NCBI RefSeq assembly: GCF_943734655.1
Contig: NC_071355.1
Coordinates: forward strand, 137,592,951-137,656,950
DNA length: 64,000 nt
Direction: 5' to 3'
Source of the DNA: Sabethes cyaneus
Taxonomy: Eukaryota > Arthropoda > Insecta > Diptera > Culicidae
Position numbers and translations under genes: made by a program
Notes under the pieces: model-generated
Told to the model about the DNA's origin: nothing
The model's database searches: none
What the model saw: the letters and a program-made list of their open reading frames with translations, nothing else
Part shown: positions 1 through 11,400 of the stretch, piece by piece
Layout of the letters: each line of letters opens with the position of its first letter
Position numbering within the stretch: the stretch's first letter is position 1

Positions 1-74
1 AGGGTCGTATTCTGTTCAAAATCGCTCAAAATTCGAGTTGAGCCCCAATTAACTCAATATCCATATGCTACGTG

Positions 75-199
75 TATTTGTTATACGCAAAAAACCGCGT
101 TATAGAAATATCGTGGTACCCGCGCTATAGAAATCCGCGTTCTACTAATCCGCGTTATACAAATCTCTACTGTATAGTGCATGTAAAACGAGACTTGAG
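75..199. repeat. Degenerate short repeats ending in a MITE-type terminus
   Basis: Several imperfect copies of a short unit like ccgcgttatagaaat occupy 85-170. The block ends with gtaaaacgagacttga at 183-198. The same 16-mer recurs at 40778-40793, again at the right edge of a block of degenerate short repeats, so this is probably the right end of the same element family. The family name is not known to me. Bases 1-74 hold nothing I can recognise. Confidence 0.45.
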
Positions 200-239
200 T
201 GTATCAAAAGCTGGAATAAAAAAAGCTGTGGAGAAAAAG

Positions 240-425
240 CCTTAAGCTTAAACGTCTTTCTAAGATTTGACCCTTGTTTATCGAATCGATAGACTTCGTA
301 GCCGGCTGTTAGAGTACAGCACAGTTACGGGGCTAGTGCAACACCTAGCCGAGTTTCGAACAACAACGACTGGCTTGTTAGACCAGTATCGTACCTAGAT
401 GCTACCTGAGCGGTGCTGTGGAGAA
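240..425 (+). repeat. Dispersed repeat, copy 1
   Basis: The stretch 'gtagccggctgt-agagtaca-acagtta-ggggctagt' and its surroundings (about 245-345) recur at about 4213-4295 in the same orientation. The two copies therefore flank the MSH2 gene. No ORF is present. It could be the end of a retroelement; I cannot name it. Confidence 0.5.
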
Positions 426-498
426 ATGTAAAATTAAATAGTTTTAAAATATGCGAAATGCTTGTACTGATACCAAAACTTGTTTTTATATTTTTGAT

Positions 499-3400
499 TT
501 AAACATACAAGGAGGGAAAAGTTTTCCGGAAATAAGCACTATTAGCATTCTTCACACCTTGGCGAATATCCTGTAGCATCGCTCCTATAGACTCATCGTT
601 ATTTGAATCGACATTGGCAATTTTTTCTATCGAAGAAAGGAAAACTCTGATTCCCTCTTGATCCTTGTTTTCTTGCAGCTCAGTGTAGTGGTCTTCACAT
701 TCTTCGTATAACTTTTGAGCCAGCTGTAAGAGGTAATAATGTATTAATTAACAATAGTCAAAATGGATAAGTAAAATGGGTATTACCGTAACTAAATCCT
801 TGGGAAAGTTCGCTAGCCTTGCGACATGTATTCCAAAGCTTTTCTGCATAACTCCCGGCTTAACCTGGTACAACAATGTGAAATTGTCATTATCAGCGAT
901 TGCTTCCATGTGACAGCTTTTAACTGTTGTGATCGTCTCCGACATTTCAGCTATTTCATGGAAATGAGTAGCAAACAGAGCGAAACATTTCTTTTCCTTC
1001 GCTAAATATTCTGCGATGGACCAGGCAATTCCACAGCCCTCGTATGTAGATGTACCTCGTCCTAGCTCATCTATGACAACTAAAGATTTATCAGTTGCGG
1101 TTCGTATAATCCCTGCCGTTTCAACCATTTCAACCATAAATGTACTTAAGCCTTTACTGAGATTATCATTTGCGCCAATGCGTCCGAGTATTGAGTCAAC
1201 AATTGTAATATCTGCCTTTTCACAAGGAACAAAGGAACCGACATGAGCCATTAGAACGGCTACCCCGACGGAGCGAATATATGTGCTTTTTCCGCCCATA
1301 TTGGGTCCTGTGATGATGTACATCGTTGTTTGATCTTTATGAAATTCAGCATCATTTGCAATAAAATTAACATCTTCTTGCAACTCTAAGCACGGATGAC
1401 GCAAACGTTTTAGTTTCAATACACCTTCATCTTCCAAATGCATTTTTGGTCGTACGTATGGCTCAGGCGCACTAGTTGCAGCAACTGCAAAACTAACAAA
1501 ACAGTCTACTTGCGCGATCTGATTATTTAAAATGGTACAAGGTTCCACGTATCCGATAGCAATCCGAATTACTTCATCTACAATAGATTTTTGTTGTTCT
1601 TGATAAGCTTCTCTTGAAATGCTGAAGTCAGTATTGTAATCCGTGAGTTTTTCATTTGAAAATCGCACACCACCTTTGATTGCGTCCAGCACCTAGAGAG
1701 GGTAAGAGCAATTGTCTGTTGTATTGATTATATAGGCCAATTCATATTTAAAACAAACCTGAAAATTTGAATTTTTGCGAATAATGGTCTCATCTTTGAG
1801 AGAAATCCGAAAATGGTATCCGAGATGGCTGACGAATTCAAGCTTAATCGAAGTGCCCTCATTGAGACCCAGTTCCTTGGCTACCTTTGAGAGTAAACGC
1901 TTCATCTTCTGTTCGATTTCATCCATCTTATCCTTATGCTCTTTTAGTTGATCATCGAATGTGTGCTTTATTAAATATTCCCCACGCCCAACTGCCTCTA
2001 GATCCAGAATTTGTTCAACCATGGCCTTGAATAGCTTTAAATCTGCCAATGTGTCTTTCATTGGATTGTAAATAATACTTTTGATTGCTGTGTTTTCTAA
2101 TGTTTCCAAAAGTCGAAGAATCTTTGGTATTCGCAGCACTACCTGATACAGACGAAAAATATCTTGCAGTGAGGCTTTCTTTTTGAGTAGCCTTTTAACT
2201 AAAATAAGAATATCTGGAAGTCGTTTTAGATGTAAATCGTGCATCTCAGAGCGAACACAGGCACTATCAACAAGACACTCTACTATATCATGCCGATCTT
2301 TGATGATGTTGTAACTTCGAAGTGGTTGTTTCACCCATTGTGCCATCAGTCGATGACCCTGAGGGGTTCGGCAACGGTCTAGTACTCCTAAAACGCTGTG
2401 CCATTTGAAAGCTGGTAGATTCATATTAATGCCCCGCTTGGGAAACAAGTTCAAAGCGTTTACGGCAGCCGCATCCAAATGAACAAATCTACAAATTAGT
2501 AGCATAAAGTTATATATTTATTGCTTACCAGAGATAGGTAACTATAAAAATAAAACTGCACATGTCTCGTTAACGAGAAACGTGATGAAACTATTATATG
2601 TAGGTATACATGAAGAGAAAATATTATTGACAGTAACACCTCTTGAAAAGCAGTTATTGTTTATATCGCTTACACAAATTCGTTGTAAATAATTCAATTC
2701 AAATAGATACTGAACTTTCAACGACGTCAAACTGATGAAATTTATCTCTTTAATTCCATACAGTAGTCTGCATTTGAATGTAACATACTGACGGAATAAA
2801 GTTAAGAGTTAAAGTTAAAATAAAATGGTAAAAAAATATCCCCGGAATTATATCCCCCTCTAAAGATGAGCGCTAGTTTCGTTAATGGCTGATGGCTATG
2901 CAATCCGTCGAGGTAGAAAAACTACATGATTCGGTAGTTATAACTGCAATTATCATTATATACCTACTTACCTATTCAAATTTAATAGCTTCAGTTGATA
3001 CTGTCCGTGATTAGAGGAATCATTTACTAACTCTAAGTAACGTATCGATACTCCTAGTGCTGCCAATGCTATGGTATTTGACGTTTCTGGCAATGAATTT
3101 GCGCTCTCTTGCTGTCCCTTGGAAAATCGCAACAATTTGTTTAAATCTTGTATGACATAGTTTTTTTCCAGCGAAAACTCGGTCTTTTTCTTCGTAGTTA
3201 CTACTACGTTATTTCTCTTTAACATAGTTTCAATTCGGGCGTACTGTAACAGGAGCAAAGTTACATAAAATTAATAACAAAACACTAGTTGTAATGGAGC
3301 AGAGTTACATAAAATTAATAACAAAACACTAGTTGTAATGGCTTACCTCAAAATCTTTTGTTGGCAAAATACATTCTTTAGGTCCGAGAATCACAATCAT

Positions 3401-3880
3401 AGCTTCCAGCTCAGAATAGAAATCGTCATCTACAAACTCAGATACGGACAAAAGACGTTCGTTGGTCTCAACGCATGCAACTCCTACAACTTTTTGTCGA
3501 CCATCTTGCTTTAAATGTAGAGCAAGTAGCGCTGATCCTGAAACCATATCATTATTGGCAAACAGCAGGTCTTCAAACTGAGTCAAGTTTCCTGGCGATC
3601 CTTTGAATTCCAGTACCCAACCGTTAGATGACTTCATTGGGCCTTTGTTTGTGTAGACTTCTACTCGATAATTACGCACAAGCAGAAGATCTCGTACAAG
3701 TCCTTCAAAGTTATTCTTGCTCAACACAACATACGGCAACTCTTCGTCCAAACCAGCTGGTGCCATAATTTTCACTACATTTGTTGATTTGAAGACGCAT
3801 TTTGCAACAAACTCTGAATCCGACCCGTGGCAACTGTAGTAATCGGAACGGTCGAAGAAACGCACAGTTGTGGATGGTTT
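499..3880 (-). CDS. spel1: DNA mismatch repair protein MSH2 (spellchecker1 homologue), first exon missing
   Basis: MSH2 pairs with MSH6 to form MutS-alpha, which recognises mismatches in nuclear DNA and triggers repair through its ATPase. Five minus-strand exons join in phase: 3347-3880, 2972-3243, 1759-2488, 787-1692 and 499-723 (stop at 499-501). Together they give about 888 residues; human MSH2 has 934. The visible start, KPSTTVRFFDRSDYY, matches the MutS mismatch-binding domain. The connector and lever/clamp domains follow (LPDILILVKRLLKKKASLQDIFRLYQ region). The ATPase lies in 787-1692: Walker A TGPNMGGKST, the signature loop LSKGLSTFMVEMVETA, Walker B VVIDELGRGTSTYEG and the ATHFHEI switch. 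The C-terminal helix-turn-helix is in the last exon. Every junction is GT-AG and no stop or frameshift was seen. About 25 N-terminal codons, including the ATG, must lie in an upstream exon that I could not find; repeats begin soon after 3884. Confidence 0.95.
2836..2895. repeat. MITE fragment inside an MSH2 intron
   Basis: 'atccccctctaaagatgagcgctag' followed by tttcgttaatgg resembles one end of the hairpin element at 21529-21666 (gagcgctagttccgccaat). It sits in the largest MSH2 intron (2489-2971), which is otherwise unremarkable AT-rich sequence. Confidence 0.45.
3254..3341. repeat. Exact-length 44-bp tandem duplication filling an MSH2 intron
   Basis: Copy 1 is 3254-3297 and copy 2 is 3298-3341. 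They differ at one base (agcaaag versus agcagag). The duplication occupies 88 of the 103 bases of the intron 3244-3346, leaving just the acceptor and donor segments outside it. Confidence 0.95.
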
Positions 3881-3993
3881 CTAGAATTATAAGTAGTCTT
3901 GATTTGTGATTGGTGTTTAAGATAATTACGGAGATATATAATACACTTTATTCTAACATTCCAATATTAAATTGCTTCAAATAATATGATTTA

Positions 3994-4191
3994 GTGGTTG
4001 CCAAAGCAGAAACTGTGAAACACAGAGACCCATATGGCCATCTACTCAAGTTACATGAAATTGACAAGAAAAAGGTCGTCATGTGGCCGCTGGTTATTGG
4101 GACGAGAAATAGCCTTACCCGCCTTGAAGGTCAGCCCTTGATGGTGATTCCATTACTAGCCTCTATATGGATTGTGGATTTAGGCAACTAG
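3994..4191 (+). other. Unassigned open frame, probable mobile-element remnant
   Basis: The plus-strand frame is open for about 66 codons, with a charged start and a hydrophobic tail (PLMVIPLLASIWIVDL). I recognise no domain. It lies directly before dispersed-repeat copy 2, which suggests a transposon remnant rather than a host exon. The missing first exon of MSH2 would be on the opposite strand in or beyond this area. Confidence 0.2.
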
Positions 4192-4212
4192 ATAGGGATA
4201 TTTGGGCTTGAA

Positions 4213-4330
4213 CATCTTCCTAAGATTTGACTCTTCTTTAACGACTCCGTAGCCGGCTGTCAGAGTACAGGACAGTTAAGGGGCTAGTACAAAAATCCTA
4301 CTGACTCTATCTATCAGCACTGCCTAGCAC
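4213..4330 (+). repeat. Dispersed repeat, copy 2
   Basis: Shares 'taagatttgac', 'cgtagccggctgt', 'agagtaca' and 'ggggctagt' in order with 245-345. The rest of 4330-4710 holds no convincing gene; short open frames on both strands there lack recognisable motifs. Confidence 0.5.
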
Positions 4331-4710
4331 CGCGGATATGGTATGGCAGCTTGACCTTATAGCGTGCACACCGACACAAGTGATAATCGTCATTGGTCAG
4401 CGGTGCATCAACTTTACAGCTTCCCGAATCCTAGTGATCCGAAGTTTTTCTCTGTGGATGTATTTACAAGTCTATCCGGGATTACCTGACCGACGAACAA
4501 TGAATTGAATCGATCATGTTCTTATCGATGACAGGTTTTTCTCGAACATCAGCAATATATGCTTCCTGTTGGTTGCGGTCATTGATTAGGAGCTCTAATC
4601 TATCGGCCGGCGTTAATCTAAACCATGTGGCTATCAGACAATCCGGAAGCTGCCGAGAAATACGCACGCATACTGGAAAAAGTGCCTTCCGATTCGGAAC
4701 TTCGACCATC

Positions 4711-6314
4711 GCACAGTGGTCCAAACAGCGAAATACGTGATCGTTTGCTATAGCGCCGAAACGTGAAGTTTTTCGCATACAGTGTCTTTAGGAATATTTC
4801 TTTGTATAATAAGCCCCTTCTTGTGAGAGAAATCTTTGGGTGATTAATTCCCTTAAAAGTGAGATACGAAATTTATTTTCTCGTATATTCAAGATACAGG
4901 AATATTACTTTCTGCAAAGTTGTAGTAAATATCAATACAAATAACTTTGTCAAAGACACCATACTTGTATCTCTTCATGGAAATTGTCTATGAAGAGTTA
5001 TTCATGGACAGACCCTTCAAAACAGTTTTTAAACCGTGAGTTATTCTGGTCAACTTTTACGTGTTCATAGTGTTCTAGAAAGTTGTTTATCTTGCTAAAA
5101 TCAATCTTTTTGTAGAACATTATTATACGTGATTTTCTGAAGTTTCGGAAATATTGAGCATTTTTGATGAAAAATAGTACTACTTTGAGCTTAAATATTT
5201 CTCAAGGTGGCAAATGGTGGCAGATCAAACAACTCGTACTTAAAAGTACAACAAAAAGATGTGTTGCTTATTTTATTTTTTGTTTGAGTAAAGTTAATTG
5301 TTAACTGCTTGTCAATTCGTGTTTTCTAATTAAATAGACTAAAAAGTCATTCCGAGAAAATTCGGTCTTCTGTGACTGTTGTTGAAATTCGGCCATTTGG
5401 ATTTTCGGCCATTCGTGATTCGACCATTTGTGTTTCGGCCATTTGGTACCAGCCCATTATGAGTGGGATCTTTTGAAAAGACACCGATCGAAGGTATTGA
5501 ACAAAATAGACTTAAGTTAGTTATTTGGAAGTTTTTCTGTTACTAATTGCGTCAAATAATTTTCAGTCTACATTCATTTTCGACTCGAGAATAGGCGAAA
5601 AAATTGCTGGAAACTCAACTTGTTAGAAAGAGATTGACAACATAAACAAAATGGCGTTTATTGCATCCGAAGTACATTTTAATTGTTCGATAAACATGAC
5701 TGAGAAGGATTTTTAAAACAACTATAACTTTTGAGGATACAAACAGATACATTCAATTGACACTTGATTTTAAAGGTTTTTTGTTGTACTTTTAAGTAGG
5801 AGTTGTTTGGTCTGCCACCATTTGCCACCTTGGGAAATATTTCAGCTCAAAGTAGTATTATTTTTTATCAAAAATGCTGAAAATCTCCGAAACTGCAGAA
5901 AATCACTTATAATAATGTTCTACAAAAACGTTTATTTTAGCAAGATAAACAACTTTCTAGAACACTATGAACACGTAAAAGTTGACCAGAATAAGTCATG
6001 GTTTGAAAACTGTTTTAAAGGGTTTGTCCACGAATAGATAATTTCCATGAAGAGATACAAGTATAGTGTCTTTGACAAAGTTGTTTGCATTGATATTTAC
6101 TACAACTTTGCCGAAAGTAAGATTCCTGTATCTCGAATATACGAGAAAATAAATTTCGTATCTCACTTTTAAGGGAATTAATCACCCAAAGATTTCTCTC
6201 ACAAGAAGGGGCTTGTTATACCAAAAAATGTTCCTAAAGACACTGTATGCGAAAAACTTCACGTTTTGGCGCAATATCACACGATCACGTATTTCGCTGA
6301 TTGGACCACTGTGC
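4711..6314. mobile_element. Large inverted-repeat (foldback) element
   Basis: The left arm, 4711-5257, is the imperfect reverse complement of the right arm, 5777-6314, over roughly 540 bp. Outer ends read gcacagtggtcc and ggaccactgtgc. The 519-bp spacer (5258-5776) has no gene; at about 5360-5450 it carries a run of short repeats based on ttcggccatttg. There is no transposase, so this is a non-autonomous DNA element. The apparent ORFs in either arm are mirror images of each other and are not genes. Flanking 'atc' on both sides could be a 3-bp target duplication, but that is weak. Confidence 0.85.
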
Positions 6315-6511
6315 ATCGGAGAGGAAACAACTGAGGTATTAGGTGAAGAAATTTTGAGTGCACGAAATGACTTATTTGACGGAAAATGCCAGCGAGCGAT
6401 GGAGAGGAAAAAATGGAAGCTTGCAGCAGAGACCCTACCGCCTATTGAAGTAGGACCACGCAGAGCTGCTACTGTTGTTTGTAAATATACTTTTACTACA
6501 TTCTTGGGGTG

Positions 6512-6719
6512 CAGCACAGAACAGAATTGGAAGTAGAAATCCAAACACGTACATGCTACTTTCTACAGATACTAGCGAACCTGGCGGTAGCGAGTCACTT
6601 TTTTCCACGTTCGTGTGTTTTCGTGGAAAAAAGTGACTCGCTACCGCTAGGTTCGCTAGTGTCTGTAGAAAGTAGCATGTACGTGTATGGATTTCTACTT
6701 CCACTTCTGTTCTGTGCTG
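6512..6719. mobile_element. Hairpin MITE, about 100-bp arms
   Basis: Arms 6512-6609 and 6622-6719 are near-perfect reverse complements around a loop of about 12 bases; the ends are cagcacagaacag and ctgttctgtgctg. The mirrored open frames seen on both strands here come from the palindrome. It lies about 200 bp from the large foldback element. Confidence 0.85.
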
Positions 6720-7067
6720 AAAGGTTATACAAACGATGGATTTCACTCTCACATCTACCTGGTAAATGCAATGGATTTCATGAATTTCCTACCCGAAAAC
6801 ACTCAAACATGATTCGCTGGGAGCTCATGTAAATTCACTAAAGTTGTTCAACTTTATGTTGAACTGCCAGCATCTTTTTTAAAAACCACAGAAAAGACAC
6901 AAGTTTTTTGAATCGATTGGTATGCAAACCAACAAAATCCATACAGAACTGACTGAGTTATTGTCGTTCAAAATATATCATTTCTTCGTATCACGTCATT
7001 TTTGCTTTCACAGCATACACTATTTCCAGCCCATTAAAGTAAGACGTAGTCCTACGTCAAAAAGTGA

Positions 7068-7274
7068 TTGAAAAACTATCTGAGCAATGTTTACGAGGCA
7101 CAATTTCGACGAACGAGGAGCGAGTTAATGACGATCTTGGGAAGGAAACAGTCCGACAGAGATCGTGAAAGAATAGAACAACTTCGCCGGGCTGACATGT
7201 GCAAGTTCAACGAAATTTTCGTAGGAGCTACACAACGAAATCTTACATGTGTAGCGATTAGTACGAGAACTTGA
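7068..7274 (+). other. Short unassigned open frame
   Basis: A plus-strand frame of about 68 codons rich in Arg/Glu (GRKQSDRDRERIEQLRRAD), ending in a stop. It follows the perfect 16-bp dyad gacgtagtcctacgtc at 7043-7058. I recognise no family. It may be a fragment of an element's coding region. Confidence 0.2.
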
Positions 7275-7639
7275 TTACAAGCGAGTGTGAAGCGGTCGAT
7301 AGGTTTAGCAGTTCTTCGATAAGCATTTCATTGTCAATATAATGGTAGCACCCAGTGGATTACTATTATGTTTTGCTAAGTTGTAAGTTGCTAAAATTTA
7401 TTTAAGAATCTTTTTTTTTTTTTTCAAAAGAACTCTTAAGTCTGCATATTTATATGGAGCGCTTTGGAGCGCTCTGCATATAAAAAACTACAGAAAACAT
7501 AAATAGATTCATTAACTCGTTTTTATGAGTAGGTCATCCTTATGTTTTTTTTTTTTGTTTTGACTTATTAATGAAGTCAGACAGTTTTATAACGATTGTC
7601 TTTTCAAGACTCGAAGGAAATTACAGAAGAAAACCATGA

Positions 7640-7965
7640 AACATATGTGTTTATAGTATTTCCAGAGCAAGACAAGACGTGAAGGGTAAACAACGGAAAA
7701 TTATAGGATGGGTCGGTCATTGAAGTAACACTTATAAAGATTCTAGGGTTACGCAATATCGGCGAATCAGGGGCCCTGAGAGAAAACTTGGGTTCAAATT
7801 CGGTTATAATTGGCTCTTATAATAACTTGGTTCAATCTGTGTGTCTATCAATTTGATTAAACGGAACGATGGACGGACCTACAAGTGTTGCTTCAGTGAT
7901 GCTCATCTAATTTTCCGCTTCACGTCTTGTCTCGCCTTAGAATACTATAAAAACCTATGTTTTAT
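7640..7965. repeat. Inverted repeat with a dispersed-repeat core
   Basis: 7640-7736 and 7882-7965 are diverged reverse complements (shared acgtgaag/cttcacgt, gacaagac/gtcttgtc, tatagtattt). Between them, 7743-7803 contains 'ttacgcaatatcgg' and 'cttgg-ttcaaatt', which recur in the same order at 55268-55345, marking a dispersed repeat. Confidence 0.6.
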
Positions 7966-8032
7966 TTTGTTTTTTCTATCGTTTCCGTCGACTTAACTAA
8001 ACTTTTGTGCTAACGTAAGAGCACCACAATAC

Positions 8033-8120
8033 GATCGCGGACAAGACACAACACTTATGACTTTTACAAAACATTGTTTTGTTTTGTAAAACTTTTAAGT
8101 GTTGTATCTTATCCGCGATC
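8033..8120. repeat. Hairpin, 41-bp arms
   Basis: 8033-8073 pairs with 8080-8120 (gatcgcggacaagac against its complement gtcttatccgcgatc region) around a 6-base loop. It lies about 310 bp upstream of the secreted-protein gene. It is probably a MITE rather than a regulatory structure. Confidence 0.7.
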
Positions 8121-8431
8121 GCGTTTCCTTCGACTCTTGGAAAACCCATGGTGAATCTAGATAAATCATGGGAAAGACTATTGTTATAAAAATCATTTTT
8201 AAGAATAACTAGTTTTAACTGAATGACTAAGAAAAATACCGCCTTGTTTGGATTCGTCATGTCGGTTTTTCAATACGAACATAAAATGAAGCTGTATTAT
8301 CAATAACAAAGTTCGAGATAACTCGATGACCTGCTTATTGCTACAATTATTTCCATGGTAAATTCATGAGAGAAACATCAGTCTGTGACGGCCTGCGGAA
8401 TATTGCGCATCTGGCACTAGTGAAAGTAATC

Positions 8432-11400
8432 ATGATCAATCGAGTAGGTTTGGTAGGCATCTTGGTACTATGCGCCAGTGTATTGGGGCTTGCTGGGAAA
8501 TTACAAAATAAAATTCACGAGTTTCAACAATTTCACGATGGACATAAAACTGAAGCATTTAATGGTCAACTTTCAAGGTATGTATTGTTCACCATTGCAA
8601 ATACTATCCAGCAGTAGTAAAAAATATAACATTACAGCCCAGTGGACAACCCACAGGATCAGATGATGGCTGCTGCATGGTCACAACAGGATACAAATGA
8701 AATTAATGCTTTTGCAGAAATGTTACGTCAGCAGTACAACCAAATGATTCAACCACACAGTTCCTCCAAAGCCACCCGTCAGCCGTGTAAGACATATATA
8801 CTTTTATTGAATTAACGTTATTCAATCAGCTTTTACGCTTTTTGTTAAGATTATCCTTATCCATCTATCATGACCATTTACAATTAAAATTATGAATGTC
8901 ATCAAGCATTTTTTTAAATATTGTAAATATTTATAAACATTCACATTACAGTAACATATTCATTTTTTGATCTACCGAATGGCTATACTTGGAATAACTT
9001 CTTTAACATTCAACTACAACATCGAGCTAAAGAAATATCTCAACAGGTGATTCAAAACATACAGCTAGGTACTCTGACGGAAAACGATGTAACGAATCCG
9101 TACTTTTTCGTTCATCAAGCAGCAAATGAACTGAATAAGATATATGCTAATGAGAATCATGGAATGAATCAACAGCAACACCAGGTCTTTTCTCAGAATT
9201 TTGGGCATGATCAGGAGCAGCTTGAATATCAAACGGCATTTATCCAAGAAAATCATCCGGGCGAGTACGTAAATCTACATGAACAAGTTCCGCCGACCGC
9301 TTATATGGAGACATATAGTGTACCTTCTGATATGGTCAAGATATACAACCCCATTTCGGGGCAATTCGAGTACTATTTGATCAAACATGCTGAACAAGAT
9401 AACAATCACGAACAATCTATTCAGCAATTAACGAATGCAGCACAATCAAGAACGGAGAATCATCAAGTGTCTTCAGTTTACTTTGATAAGGAATATTCAG
9501 GAAACAATGAACGAGATTTCCAGGAAAATGATCATCTTAAGCCGGTATTACGTAGAAATGACCCTGCTGAAAAATTTGTTGAAATTGAACCGAAAATTAC
9601 CACGACACCAGCCAATGGAAAAACATTAGGTGAAAATTATTATGCTAACACTTACGAACAGCAACCTATCTATGACATGCAATTAATCGAAAACAAAACT
9701 GATTCTGCTGTGAAGCGTGCGAATGTTATGTCGTTGGTTCGGCAAAGAACCACAAAAAATACACAAACATTACCAGATTTAGCTATTTTATCGTCCAGTA
9801 CTTCTACCACAACCACCACGGAGGCCACAACAGTTAGTAATGTCATGTCAATGCTTCCCCATAAGACCCAGACCATCAATTATACCGACGCTAATAATAG
9901 AATTCGCCAAGAATTAGCAGAACACTTGAAAAATCTAAACGAAACTGCACAAGAAGAAACACATTTTATGGGAATGACTAGTAACGTGGAGCATGCAAAA
10001 CTGTCTTATGATACGATCGACGATGTTCTTCGAGGTGATCAACCATCCTCCGATGGTCCAGATTTTGTATCGGAAGAAGTTATCGAATCTGAGCCCGGAA
10101 TTGGTGTCTATTCAATAAATAAAAAACCATCGTTGTCAGTAGAACCATCTAATACAAATGCTGCAACTTCCTACAACCAGCCGACTCCCAGTTCTCTTTC
10201 ACCATATTCTTCTACGCCACAACCAACGTTTGTAGGAAAACAGAATTTACCCTACAATGCTGCAACTTACTACAATCAGCCGACTCTCAGTTCTCTTTCG
10301 CCACATTCTTCTACGCCACAACCAACGTTTGTAGGAAAACAGAATTTGCCCTACAATGCCATACTAGCAGACATACCGACGACAACTAGACGATTGCCAA
10401 ATGCAAACTATTTTGCACCTTTAGCAGAGTTTCCTCCACAAATGCACGATATCTCGACAGACGCTCGCGCGTCACAACAGGTATAGTAAATCATATTTTA
10501 TATGTTGAACTTGAATAAATAAAACATTTAATTACTTTATAGGTTACACGTTATTCAAATTTTTCAGAAATAAATGAATTTAACCAGGAAACACTGCAAA
10601 TTGAGGGTATGTATAATATTAGCGAAAGTGACGACTCAAGTCCTCCCACAATTTCACAAAAAAGCCCTTTATCTCTATATCACCAAATACTGCCAAGCAG
10701 CAGCAGATGCTTTAATAAGGATTCTAATGGTGTGGTGCTTAAGAAATATTGAGATAAAGAACCTTTTTTTTCGAAAAAATCCCCTATGTACATTCTTCCA
10801 ACATTTGTTCATCCTTCCAGATTTTTAGATTGATCCGGTGCGTTGTTTCATTACACCGCTTGTTCCATATGGCAGTTTTATTAGAGTACAAGAAATCGAT
10901 TTGTACTTATCATAGCGTTTTGGCAACTCCCAGTTGGCCTCGAGATACAACGCTAGTTTAACAAGGCAGTCGTCGCATGCTCGAAACTCGACTAGGAGAG
11001 GCTGTAGGAGCCAATAGTTTTCTAACAACTAGCTACCAAATCTGTAAAAAAAACTGAAGGTCGAGTTCTAAATGCGGAATCTAGCACCTGAATGTAGCTT
11101 AGCTTTTTTAGCGAATTGGCAAATCGTTTCTGAAATCGAAACTACGTCTTGCGTCAGCGACAATATGTTTTTCGTGCTCATATTGTACCTTGCAGCAATT
11201 TTACGAGTCCTACGCAAATCCGTCTTTTAATAATAACGATCCTGTACTTACTAAATACACTGAAACTATGCTTGTCAAGCAAGGAGGAGTGCAGTGGGGA
11301 GGCAATAACGAAAAACTGATGGTTCAAATTGCTAAATTGCAAACATGTGTGGTAAACGCAGAAAATAACCACGCTAATAATTTTCGCGTGGGACTCTAAA

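Noticed and set aside
1016..1246. Plus-strand open frame
   Set aside because: Shadow of the MSH2 ATPase exon on the other strand.
4120..4165. Minus-strand ATG followed by a gtaagg donor as the missing MSH2 first exon
   Set aside because: Wrong phase for the 3880 exon and no similarity to the MSH2 N-terminus.
6182..6832. Overlapping 105-120 codon frames on both strands with similar proteins
   Set aside because: Mirror products of the inverted repeats at 4711-6314 and 6512-6719.
11190..11399. Open frame (QFYESYANPSFNNND...) after a good acceptor, as an exon of the secreted-protein gene
   Set aside because: No donor in it gives the phase needed for the 12541 exon, except a very weak one, whereas 10606 joins 12541 directly in phase. 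It ends just before a MITE.
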